A stretch of 64,000 bases of DNA from assembly GCA_035771165.1 (NCBI GenBank), contig JAWNZC010000419.1, positions 2,128,501 through 2,192,500 of the forward strand, in the 5' to 3' direction. The notes beneath the pieces were generated by a model, which worked only from the letters and a program-made list of their open reading frames with translations, was not told where the DNA came from and did not search any database. Origin of the DNA: Paragorgia papillata (Eukaryota > Cnidaria > Anthozoa > Scleralcyonacea > Coralliidae). Position 1 is the stretch's first letter. Each line of letters starts with the position of its first letter. The translations under genes were made by a program, and so were the position numbers. Below are positions 11,939-22,652 of this stretch, in pieces.

Positions 11939-12458
11939 AGGGTATTGGCAATGAAAATTAAGTTTGTCTCATTTGAAAGAACTCGTCAAATGGTATAAGA
12001 AGACCTTTTACAATTTTTCCGTATCTGTTTTGGTTTTGGAAATATTTCGACCAAAGACAGCCTGCTGTCCGCCATCTTGTTGTAATATTGGGTCTAATTA
12101 ACTAGGAAATTGGTGACGTCACAACCAGGGTAAACCTGATGAAACTACTCCGTGGGTGACCAAATTTCCACGGAAGGCTTTTTAAATGTTGTGGGTCAAT
12201 TTAAAATGGAAATAGCGCAACAAAATCGAGTTTCTAGCTCATAATGTCAAAAGGTTGGCAAGATAAAAATTTCACTTTACCCTGGTTATGATGTCACATG
12301 CATATCGAAAATAATTCCAAGATGGCGGACAGCAGGCTGTCTTTGGTCGAAATATTTCCAAAACCAAAACAGATACGGAAAAATTGTAAAAAGTCTTCTT
12401 ATACCATTTGATGAGTTCTTTCAAATGAGACAAACTTAATTTTTATTGCCAATACCCT
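11939..12458. mobile_element. TTAA-flanked foldback MITE, copy 2 (core inverted)
   Basis: Same termini as copy 1, with TTGA at 11935-11938 (one base from TTAA) and TTAA at 12459-12462. The ~240-base core is in the opposite orientation to copy 1: TTGTAATATTGGGTC lies at the left here and its complement at the right in copy 1, although the left flank outside the element has the same orientation in both. Confidence 0.85.
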
Positions 12459-12594
12459 TTAATTAACCCTTTTCCTCCAATAGACGGTCCCAAACCGGTT
12501 CCTTTACTATTTTACTCTGTCTGATATCAGACGATTTTACTCACCAACAGAGAACTTCTTGAGAGAGACAAAGGGTTATCTGTCAATCTCTTTA

Positions 12595-13115
12595 CTTTAA
12601 CCCTTTCCCTCATACACACGTAAAAATCTCGCAAGTTGTTACAGCATTGTTGCCTGAACAATGCTGTAACCTGAACAATGCTGTAACAACTTGTTGACAT
12701 ATGTGAACAACATTGATAAAAGAACAACATTGTTCATCATTGTTTCAACAAGTTGTTACAGCTTGATGAAACAACAACTGTTGTTCACGCATGTTGTAAC
12801 AACCGAAGAACATGTTGATACATCAACCGAAGAACATGTTGATACATCAACCATGTTCACCATTGTTGTTACATTGTTGTTCATCGTTGTTATTTCGTCA
12901 TGCTGTTACAACATGTTGTATCATGTGCGAACAACGTTGTTGGCTATAAAAATGTGCTGTTGGAACAACTTGTTCATGGCTGTTGATTTATCCGTGAACA
13001 AGTTGTTCGAACAATAAGTGAACAACTTGTTGACAACTTGTTCACGGTGAGCAGCACAACATTGTTCACGCCTGTTGACAACCGTGAACAAGTTGTGCGT
13101 TTTTACGCGTGTAGA
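12595..13115. mobile_element. Foldback element with TGTTGTTACA internal repeats
   Basis: The outer ends are ACACGTAAAAATCTCGCAAG on the left and the related GTGCGTTTTTACGCGTGT on the right. The interior is dozens of variants of AACAAGTTGTTCA and CATGTTGTAACAAC. The same element stands in inverted orientation at 53820-54300. Open frames across it are by-products of the repeat. Confidence 0.8.
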
Positions 13116-13497
13116 CCGACCAAAACTGCCCTCTTAGTTGGTTATTTTAGTTTGTACTCTGTCTAGACGAGTGTGCATGCTCAAGAGAGCCTTTAGAAGA
13201 CGAAAAATTATCGGCCTATCTCTCCTCTTTAAATGTATTTATGAAATAAAAATAATTAACATCATGCGATGTGTATGTGTTGTTGTTCCACAGGTACCTC
13301 TACCTATAAGACCGCTCCCGTCTTGGTGGATCGCCTGTTCCTGTAAACTGTTCCTCAACTATTAGGGCAAACCCTCTCCGACGGAGCTACACCCTCCAAG
13401 GGTCGTAGTTTACATTACTGTGTCCTTGTTAGGCACACTAGTGTGGGTACAGTAGTTAATGGCGTGGTATCAAGCCCTATGCCAGACATTGCAGGAT
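13116..13497. other. Intergenic, no gene seen
   Basis: No recognisable protein or repeat. Confidence 0.4.
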
Positions 13498-14592
13498 TGT
13501 TAAAGTGCTTATAAACCCAAATAAGATATTACTGCATATGGATTCTATTTAATGTGTAATAGTTCAACGCCAAAATATTACTTGATTTGAACTTTTATTT
13601 ATTGTTATATTGAAGTTTGTATTTCTAAAATCGGGTAATGTGAATGACGTCTATAGGCATAATTTGTATACACAACGTTCTGTTCACGAGAAATATTACC
13701 CAATTCACATGTTAATTGAATACTTCTAGTATATTCTGTATCAGTTTATCGGCATTTTTTTCATTAAAATCTTCAAGCGGTTTATCATAAGAAAAGAGGA
13801 AAACACACACAAATGCTTACATTGACGTCATCCTCATTACCATTTTGGAAATACAAACATCAATATAAGTAATAGATAAATCCCGAGAACGAGGGATGTA
13901 TGCTAGATACAAAGACCCGAGGACGCAATTTATTATTGAGGAGGTTTTCCAACAAAGTTTTGTCTTTTTTTTCCACCTTGGACAAAGATTTTCCTTGTTT
14001 TTTTCTTCATTTCGTTTCTAATTATTATTCAAGGGCTTTATGCGATATAAAGCCCTCGAAAGAACAAAGAAAACCGACTCGATAATAAATTAAGTAATCG
14101 ATAAATCCCGAGAACGAGGGATGTATGCTATATAAAGACCCGAGGACGCGCAATTTTCCTTGTTTTTTTCTTCATTTCGTATCTAATTATTATTCAAGGT
14201 CTTTATGCGATATAAAGACCTCGGAAGAACAAAGAAAACCGACTCGATAATAAATTAACAACAAATAAAAGTTCAAGTCAGAAAATATTTTGGCATTCAA
14301 CTATTCACTTTATATAGAATCCATATCGGTAATATCTTATTTGTAATAGATAAATCCCGAGAACGAGGGGTGTATGCTATATAAAGACCCGAGGACGCGC
14401 AGCTTAATTTATTATTGAGGAGGTTTTCCAACAAAGTTTTGTCTTTTTTTTCCACCTTGGACAAAGATTTTCCTTGTTTTTTTCTTCATTTCGTTTCTAA
14501 TTATTATTCAAGGTCTTTATGCGATATAAAGACCTCGGAAGAACAAAGAAAACCGACTCGATAATAAATTAAGAGTTTATAAGCACTTTAAC
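13498..14592. mobile_element. 1.1-kb foldback with triplicated hairpin module
   Basis: Outer segments are inverted: TAAAGTGCTTATAAAC at the left pairs with GTTTATAAGCACTTTA at the right, and the 13510-13610 segment pairs with 14255-14340. Inside are three direct copies of a module (13869-14092, 14096-14255, 14346-14572), the second with an internal deletion. Each module ends in a perfect hairpin around TATGCGATA. No coding potential seen. Confidence 0.75.
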
Positions 14593-15149
14593 CCTTTCCT
14601 CTAACAATAGACTGACCAAACAGCCATCTTTGACTTTGTTATGTCTACTGCCAGACAATTTTACTCGTCAAGAGAGAGGCTCCCAGACTGTAAAGTTTGG
14701 CCTGCGCGGGGGAATATATTCCTCGCGTAATTTTTCGCAAATTTGGCGAAATTCGCGCATTTTGCCAAAAATTGACTGAAAACATGTCTTTTTCGCCATT
14801 TTTTGCCATTTTCCTGCGCACTTTACGCAATTTTGGCGATCTGTCCGCGCAAAAACGGCAATGACGATCGAAAATTCTCCGCACAGTTGGCCAACTTTAC
14901 AGTCTGGAGAGGCTCTATAGGAGACATGGTTATCTGTTCAGCTCATTTAACCATTTTCCTTCTAGACCAACTAAACAAACACCTTTGTTTATGTCTACTG
15001 GCTACTGCCACCAGACGATATTACTCAAGAGAGGGCTTTTATAGGAGACAAGGGTTATCTGCCCACCTCTCTTTCAAAACACTTTCCCTCCTAGACCAAC
15101 CAGAACATATTTTTACTAGTCATTAAGTGAAATGCACGAGTATCCTCTA
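14593..15149. other. Intergenic with short inverted repeat
   Basis: Around 14690-14910 a segment beginning ACTGTAAAGTTTGGCC is followed by GGCCAACTTTACAGTC, an inverted pair around a GCG-rich centre, so another foldback is likely (about 14688-14906). A dispersed CAGACAATTTTACTCGTCA core lies near 14650. No gene seen. Confidence 0.55.
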
Positions 15150-15445
15150 AACAAAATAATTCTTTTTGCAAAACAAAGAGAATGAACCAAGAGTAATCTC
15201 AACACCGTCCTCGTTCTTTATACAACGCCACTTAGAGGATTTTTACGTCTTCAGGACGACGTCAACGGCCAAAAGATGAGAACTGTATGCTTGAGATTGA
15301 CTTCAGGCAGATACTACAATCATTTTAGCAATACTGGGGCGTTTGGGAAGTCATGAAACTAGCTTCAAATATAATAGTCAGTTAACCGTGATTTCTTTAA
15401 ATTGTAAAACTTATCATGCTTTTCAGTTAACCGCCGTCGTCGTCC
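15150..15445. repeat. Empty-site copy of the 5640-6245 repeat
   Basis: Homologous to the flanks of the 5833-6050 MITE but uninterrupted: TACAACGCCACTTAGAGG spans the insertion point. It shows the ancestral state of that target site. Confidence 0.8.
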
Positions 15446-15965
15446 TAGTATCTTAAATTTATTTATTTGATCAACAACATCAATACCAGCTTTGGTATAT
15501 AGGATACAAACGTGACACTAACTACAACTACATGACATACATATTACATATATATAAAGTTAATTTCTATTATCTACGTTAAGTTATCAAAAATTGTTAA
15601 AACATCGAAACAGTATTCCCCTGCCAAAGCCATAACTGTTCTGTCTTGCACAGACATAAGGTACATAAAAATATCTTGGGAATTAAACAATTTGAATGAA
15701 CTATTTACTTTATATAGGTTATCAATAAAATTTACTCTGAGATCGGCGAACTTTGTGTTTGTACATGACGTTAAAAAGTGTTAAGATCGCAATGTTTACA
15801 TAGTCTATTACTGTATGAAACATTGCTGTATCGACCAGTTTCAACAGGTAATCTATGAGCTGAAATCCTTAATTTTGTGGCAGCTTGACGGTGTTTGAAA
15901 TTGTGAATTTCAGAAAGGTATTTTTTACAACCAAAGTTAGTTTTCAGTTTTTTGAAAATTCTTAA
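15446..15965 (-). pseudogene. LINE 3' fragment with zinc-knuckle-like motif
   Basis: On the minus strand the frame encodes a stretch resembling the C-terminal tail of non-LTR retrotransposon ORF2: LRISAHRLPVETGRY, then RLCKHCD, then after a frame break NFIDNLYKVNSSFKLF and MYLMSVQDRTVMALAGEY, then a stop near 15570. The Cys-x2-Cys fits the degenerate zinc-binding motif after the reverse transcriptase. The frame break and missing 5' end make it dead. Confidence 0.7.
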
Positions 15966-16156
15966 CTTGCCATTGTTTTATTTTTACTTGCCATTCTTAA
16001 ATTGCTTAATACAACGCTAGTTGTGACAAAGTTGTGACAATGCGCGAGCGCGATTTAGATGGCTGTCAAGATTCAAGACAAAGTTGTGACAAAAGCATGT
16101 CGGACAATCGTACATATAATTCTTATCCACTACAACATTTACAAGTTACGACTTAT

Positions 16157-16185
16157 CCCCCCCCCCCCCCCCCCCCCCCCCCCCC
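16157..16185 (+). repeat. Poly-C tract, 29 bases
   Basis: An uninterrupted run of 29 C followed by GCGCGC; G-quadruplex-capable on the minus strand, and its length is uncertain. Confidence 0.9.
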
Positions 16186-16319
16186 GCGCGCTTAAACTTT
16201 TAACCAGCCTTTTAAACTTTTAAGTCGCCCTGATTTTTTTGACAGAAATGTGTAATTCCCCCGAATTTTGTATCACTGTATCCTTGTATCGTGTCGCTGT
16301 ATCGTGTATCGTTTTTTAG

Positions 16320-16585
16320 CGTTAGCCCTTTTATATAATCGTTATTAGTTTCAACGTAATGAAAGGAAACAGGCTTTTATTTTTAGGACTTTAAAGCGCA
16401 AAAAGCGTTTGACTGCTCTTACGGATATCATCAATCATTTAGGTAACTAAAATTGTTGATAAACGATTCAATTTAGAACGGAAAAGCCCAGAAAATTGTC
16501 GGCAATCCAGTTTTCATAAAATCGCTATTAGTTTCCAACTTTCATTAACCCTTTAACACCCACCACGTCAGGAGGTCTTTCCTTC

Positions 16586-16621
<36 letters not shown>

Positions 16622-18060
16622 AATAAAAAGTGGCAAATGACACCGATGCGAATGAAAGGATTAACGTAAGACCCCATAAAAAAATTACTTGTTTAGCGTC
16701 CACCTATTTCAATTTATCCAGGTCGGGAGGGAGGTTTTTTTTTTTGAAATAAAAGTAGCGTGCTGCGTAGGCAGTGTAGAAACAACAATCGAAATATAGT
16801 AAGGTTAGATATAGTCCGGGGGCGGCGTGGCCCGCCGGGACACCGGGACATTTCCCGGTGGGCCCCGAGGAGTCTGCAGCTTGTGGGCCCCAACAATTTG
16901 TGACTGGCGGTCTAAATAACTTGTAGATGTCTAGTTGGTTCACCCCAAATACTTTTAAGCACTGCAGCATAAAATGGAATACTTCATTTCTAGCGTTTCG
17001 AACGAAGGCTCTTGATCTTTATCAGAGAAACGTTTTTGCCTCATTTAAAGATTTACTCCCTTATATATCTACTGTACACTACTATAAGTGCCATTAAAAA
17101 CTTGCTCGAAGGTATTGTTAGAACGCGTGAAACGCCATTTCAGAGACCCAGATTTCAAAAATGTTCTTGGGGAGCATGCCCCCGGACCCCCGTAAATATC
17201 CTGACCCAGAGCAAATTTTAGAATGGGCAGTTCTAAATTTTTCTTAGGACCACAGTTGGCAGTGGGCCCCAAGAATATCATTTCCCGGGTCACATTTCAG
17301 AGCCACGCCGCCACTGAGATATACCGCCGAAACAGAGAACGTAGGAATCTAACGTTTCGAGCGAAGGCCCTTTGTTTTTTTTGTATAGTTTTTGTTGTTG
17401 TTTTTTGCCCTACAGGGGTACCGCTCTCATCTATACTACAGGGTGTTTCAAAAACGTACTACAGCCTTCCTTGGCCACACAGCATATCACAAATGCCATT
17501 ACTGGTGGTCTAACAATGACGTATTTGTTTTCACTCATGTTTTATTAAACAGAAAACGAGTCAAGGTTTATAATAACATGTAACTGGGTCTGGGTATACG
17601 AGAATAAGTCCGAGGTGTGAACCCGTCCAGGGTATGAAGTTCGTCGGCGATTACAAAGCGCAAATCACCATTTTTAATACTACAGGTAAAACGTTGTTTT
17701 GAGAGTTTTTGCACTAAATTTATAGCGTTTTTTTAAAAATAAGGAAACGAGTTATTATTTATAAGGCTTTAAAATACAGGAAGCTTTTGACTGCTCTTAA
17801 AATTATTCATACTAGAAGTTACTATCGCAAGGAAGTGCTGCCTGGTACAAAATTGGATAAGGATGTAAAAGAAATAAGAAATAATTTATACGGCTTTAAA
17901 ATACAGGAAGCTTTTGACTGCTCTTAAAATTATTTATATAAACGAGCCAAAAAAGACACAAGAGGTTGAAGAGCGCAAAAAACTGTCGGGAACCTAGTTT
18001 TCATAAAATCGCTATTAGTTTCAACGTAATGAAAGAAATGTCAACACGTTGTTGTGTAAT
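16320..18060. repeat. Mosaic of dispersed repeats
   Basis: ATAAAATCGCTATTAGTTTC-like blocks recur near 16330, 16520 and 18010, and TTTTGACTGCTCTTA blocks near 16410, 17790 and 17910. A GAAATATAGTAAGGTTAGAT terminus (near 16790) and a CCGAAACAGAGAACGTAG arm (17325-17375) match the foldback family at 61100-61715. GAAGTTACTATCGCAAGG at 17813 recurs at 62709. Open frames here are repeat by-products. Confidence 0.6.
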
Positions 18061-18998
18061 AACAATGCCGAACACGGTAACCATGACGCGGGCATAAAAA
18101 GCATGGCTTTAACTATGGCACAGAGTAATGGAAAAAAATAATAATTACTATTAGTAATTTGTAAAGGAAAAAAAGCTTACATATGTTTTTCATGCCAGCA
18201 ACAGTTTCGGGGTTTCGGGGTTTAAGAATTCGTCCGACATTGTTCATAACTATCCGAAAGCATATTCAAAACTTCGTATATGTATTAAACACCACAGTCG
18301 CCTTCAAGGCGCTTTCCCGTCGCAATAGTCCAAAGGCTTTCAGAAGGTGAGTGATAATCCAGTTTCAAGGCTATATGCAAATAATGCAAAATAAATAATG
18401 GCTTATCACTTGTTAAAGTAGATTCATTTATAGATCTGAAACCTAAGATGAGTCTCGACCTTCATCTTGTCATTCAATACGAGTGTACTGCTTCGAAAAG
18501 ATAATATAACAGCCTGTTGTCTGGTTATAACTTGGAATTTCTCAATGACTTTGAATTACGAACATTTCTGCTTTCGCTTTTGCGGCTGGTTCGCCTCTTT
18601 GAATGCTCATTAGTTTCACTTCAGGGCCCAAGCAATGTTTTTATCGTTTTCTTAGGAATGCAGCAAAAAGTTTGAATGGCTAAAATGTTTTCCAGAAATA
18701 TGTAGAATGAAATACAAGCTTCGCGGTCGATACCGTTATGAATATGCTCGCCGCCAGTATACGCACGGAGTTTCAGCTAGTGCGTTTCCAAACTGACATG
18801 CAGACAACACAAACGCACATTGAAGTGAGAAGCGAGGCTTTATCCCGCCAAAAATTATACCAGAGTTCCAAGTATATATTGGCCAATTATCAATTTCATG
18901 ATTTTCGCGCAAAGCCAAGCAAGAGATGTTGTTGATTTGAAGTTACGACCTTTGCGTGATATAGTTAACAAGCGCTTGTTCGCGAAAATTCGCAGCGT
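18061..18998. other. Intergenic, no gene seen
   Basis: Two short opposed open frames near 18740-18930 show no recognisable protein. Confidence 0.45.
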
Positions 18999-19051
18999 CA
19001 TTGTAAATGCCCATAAAGATCGGCCGCTCATATTTTAACTATTACTTAAAA
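18999..19051. repeat. 53-base segment identical to 43989-44041
   Basis: CATTGTAAATGCCCATAAAG and the next 33 bases are identical to the segment 25 kb downstream, in the same orientation, with no homology just outside. It is either a short mobile fragment or a constrained element. Confidence 0.85.
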
Positions 19052-19189
19052 TTATGCCCACCCAACAGACATGAAGTTGAACTTGTAGATCTGCGAGCCG
19101 GTTCCCCAAAGGTTTAATTTCGGAAATTATGAAGTAAAGCAAATTATTAGCTGCGAAGGCAGTTATAGCAATCCGAGAGTGTAAAAAGT

Positions 19190-19385
19190 AGAGGGCTTCC
19201 GGCTGCGTAGGAAGTGTTTTAGATAGAGCAAAGTGAAAAGGTGGTAAACAGCCGAGATTAGTTTTGATAACAAAATTCTGACGTTTTGAGCGGAACCCTT
19301 CATCAGAGTAAAATATAAAGGACCCCGCTCGAAACGTTAGTATTTCGTTATCAAAACTATTCTCGGCAGTTTACCACCTTTGAGT
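19190..19385. mobile_element. Hairpin MITE, GGTAAACTGCC family
   Basis: Extends from the outer phrase GTAGGAAGTGTTTTAGATAG through inverted arms of about 75 bases to GGCAGTTTACCACC. The loop contains CCCTTCATCAGAG. Confidence 0.8.
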
Positions 19386-21164
19386 AACCCGATATTGAGT
19401 GAAGTGGGGGCATGAATGTATTTATATTTGGGTACCTTTCAAGTGTTAACTGTTTATTCTGGCGCAATATAAGTTTATCAACGAGTTTGAAGGCAAAGAA
19501 AGAGCGAAAAATGATCACAGAATGACAAGCCAACGCGTTTATCAGAAACACATGGAAAACACTAAACAATACTATAACAATACTCATTCCGCTAAACAAT
19601 AATGATAACCGCTAATCCTCATGAAACTTAATAATCAACAAGACCGATTTGTTATCACACAATCCAGCATAACACCTCAACTCCCTAGAGGCAAAATCAC
19701 ACCTAAGCTATATTACTATACATATCAGAATTTTACAAAAAAGGCCGCTTGGTAACAAATGTCTGAGAATACAAGTCAACAGAAATGGTGAGAATGAAAT
19801 GGTGTGTTACATTTTGGATAGGATATAGTAAGATTTTCACCGCGTGATGTTTAGCTTAGTTTAACTTTGTAATCCTAGTTGGGAGTTTGCAATGTATTAA
19901 CGGACAATACCAATTTCCTGTTCCTCACTTTGGCCAAATAAGTTGCCAATTTTTGGTTCAAAACACTACCAATGGTAGGCATGGATGAAAAGCATTGTAA
20001 ACGAATAATTCGCTTGCTTTGGCGTCACCGAAGAGATCAGTATAGGAAAGTGGCATTTTGTCCCTTTAGAAACGTACTGCATTAAATAAAATGTATTGCA
20101 TTTTAATATCTATTTAGAATTCGGTATTATCAGCGTTGAATCATTAGTCATTGCAGTAGCGTGGTGAGATAAAGGAATGCTTTCTTTGTAGTGGCGTTTA
20201 TATGGAAATTGTTTATAAGTAAAGATAAGTAAAAACGCATAAATTTAAGTGTAAAAACCGAACAGCACTCAAGCAAATGGACATTTTATCTATAGTAAAA
20301 TGCCTAATAGTCCTAATAATTACAGCTTGGAATTATTAATGGTTCAGAAGCCGTAAGCGATCGCATTCTGGGCAAAGATAAAGCATCAACGGAGCACATC
20401 TTGAGTTCAATAAACAAAGCTGTCTGTCCAAGAGACGATTTATGCGTGTATTTACAGCAGTAACATTTGTTTTGGTTATCAGAAATCTCCCGGCGTCTCT
20501 ACTAACAGATATTGCTACATATACTCACATCTAAATACTGACAAAAGAAAAGCTAATAGACTTACCAGGGAGTCGAGCTAGGATCCCAGCTTATCAATAT
20601 GTGTTCCACAAGGAGAGAAATATGTAACGAGATCAGACCATGGATGACCAAATCTTGAAAGGTTATCCCACTTGTGTTCAGCTTCCGATAACTACAGACA
20701 GCAGACAAGATCTATCCGGCAGTGATCGGCCTCGGGAAAAACCGCGGAGGAGGTTGATGGCCTGGGATCGAGAATGACCGCGTTCCTGTTCGACGGCCTG
20801 GGATCTAGTACCTAGGTCTCCAATTACTCATTCTCGTTCCCATTATTTCGTTCCCAGAGCGCACGTTCTGGGACCGCGCCCACCTTCGATATTTCGTGGC
20901 GCAGCACAACATGTCCTCTCACTTAGATAACATGCGGGATGTCACAGTCGGTTTCAGGTTACTTTTAATGGAAATTTCAGAAGTTCGTTGATCCATAGTT
21001 ATAGAACATATGGTTTGGAAGCTCTATTGTCTTTCAACTTGAAGTAATGGTCATGTTGAAAGACAATGGAGTTCCTTATATGGAAGTAAATTATGTGAAC
21101 ACCTGACGACGAAGCACCACAACACGTGACGATGAAGGACCACACCTGGACCACACTAATTAAA
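19386..21164. other. Intergenic, little recognisable
   Basis: No gene. A GGTTTGGAAGCTCTATTGTC stretch near 21010 is followed by an inverted partner near 21060, a small foldback. Confidence 0.45.
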
Positions 21165-21312
21165 TTCGATCATTGCTATTGGATGACTGTTTCGTTATAC
21201 AGAAAATACAATACCGTGAAGTTGCACAAATTTCCATACACTTAAACAAAAACATAGAACAATGACTTTGGATGACTTTCCAAACCATGTATACGTTCTA
21301 TTGACTGTGGTT
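21165..21312. repeat. Diverged copy of the 11160-11335 repeat
   Basis: Shares TTGCTATTGGATGA, TATACAGAAAA and CTTTCCAAACCATGT-like blocks with 11160-11335 in the same order. Confidence 0.7.
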
Positions 21313-22070
21313 AATCGGAGGTTCACAAGTTCGTACCTCCGAACGAAGTTTTGAACCTCCGAAGTCCGAACGAACGTCTGAACATTTCCGTCAAAAGTAA
21401 CCCAGTAGTGGTCAGGGTCTGAGAGGTGGAACGTCCTTCCCGGAGGGTTGTGGTTAGGTTTAGGGCCACCGGGGGCTTGTGGTTAAGGTATATTCGTCGA
21501 TATATTGATGTACTCACCGAGATATCCTAGAAGCATAATAATAATTGTCTCGTCGAACATCATTGATCTATTTCAGCGAACTGGCTTGTTAGAAATTGCA
21601 GAAACAAACTAGAAAAGAAAAATATTGTTTACTCCAACGGCCCAAGCTCGCACGAATAAGAAAAATAACCACAATAACCACGGTAGTTCGAACAATACTG
21701 AAAGAAATTGAAAATGGTCAACTGCCATTTCAGGCAGACATCTTACCTTAAGTTTGTTATATCGTCGATTATAATGTTCAAGAAACACAAATATTACTCC
21801 CAGGTCATAGCTGAACGTCTAACAAAGCTTCAAGGTCTTCTTTAAAGGTTTAAAACTCGAGAATGGAAGAGATTTTTAGTGATTAAAACGAAAGAGTTTG
21901 CTACATATTTTTTCCACCATGTTGAGGACTTTAAATTTCCCGGCGTACGGCGATTTCCGAGTGTTTCCGGGGAAATAACACGCGCGATCTGAACGCGCTC
22001 CGCGCGGGACTTCATCCAGACCAAAACATTATTATCGTTCGAAATTCGAATCCCCTTACTTGACTTATTT

Positions 22071-22099
22071 TTATTTTTATGATTATTATTATTATTAAA

Positions 22100-22137
<38 letters not shown>

Positions 22138-22147
22138 AATTATTATT
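22071..22147. repeat. (ATT)n microsatellite
   Basis: TTATTATTATT with two AAA interruptions. It encodes poly-Asn or poly-Ile in spurious frames. Confidence 0.9.
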
Positions 22148-22317
22148 GCGGTGCTCTGGAGCTGCTGAATGTAGAAAGAGACAGCTAGAGCGTTCATTAG
22201 ACCGCATTATATTCTGAATGTGTGTTTTGTAAACCGCAAAGGTATTCGTAAACTAATAAGGCTAACCCCTTTAATACTTTTTGATCGATTTGGCACTAGA
22301 TATTTGACACTAGAGTT

Positions 22318-22341
22318 GTCTGTCTGTCTGTCTGTCCGTCC

Positions 22342-22420
<79 letters not shown>

Positions 22421-22421
22421 A

Positions 22422-22471
<50 letters not shown>

Positions 22472-22472
22472 G
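22318..22472. repeat. (TGTC)n microsatellite, ~150 bases
   Basis: Near-perfect tetranucleotide array with few substitutions, 180 bases upstream of the first lipase start codon. Confidence 0.95.
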
Positions 22473-22652
22473 GTCTGTCAGGATTACTCATTAGTACCCA
22501 GGCCACGGCTCAATTTCTCGCGTGATTCGGGACATAAACAACACGCGGTCAACACACAAAGATCGAGGAGGGCCTTTCCGCCTTTGGACTTTTCGTTTTC
22601 GTTTATTTACAACCGTATTTCGCGTTTTTTTTGAGTAATAAACAGTAGAAAG

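Noticed and set aside
22012..22207. Poly-Asn / poly-Ile small proteins, also at 58062-58431
   Set aside because: Translations of (ATT)n and (TTA)n microsatellites.
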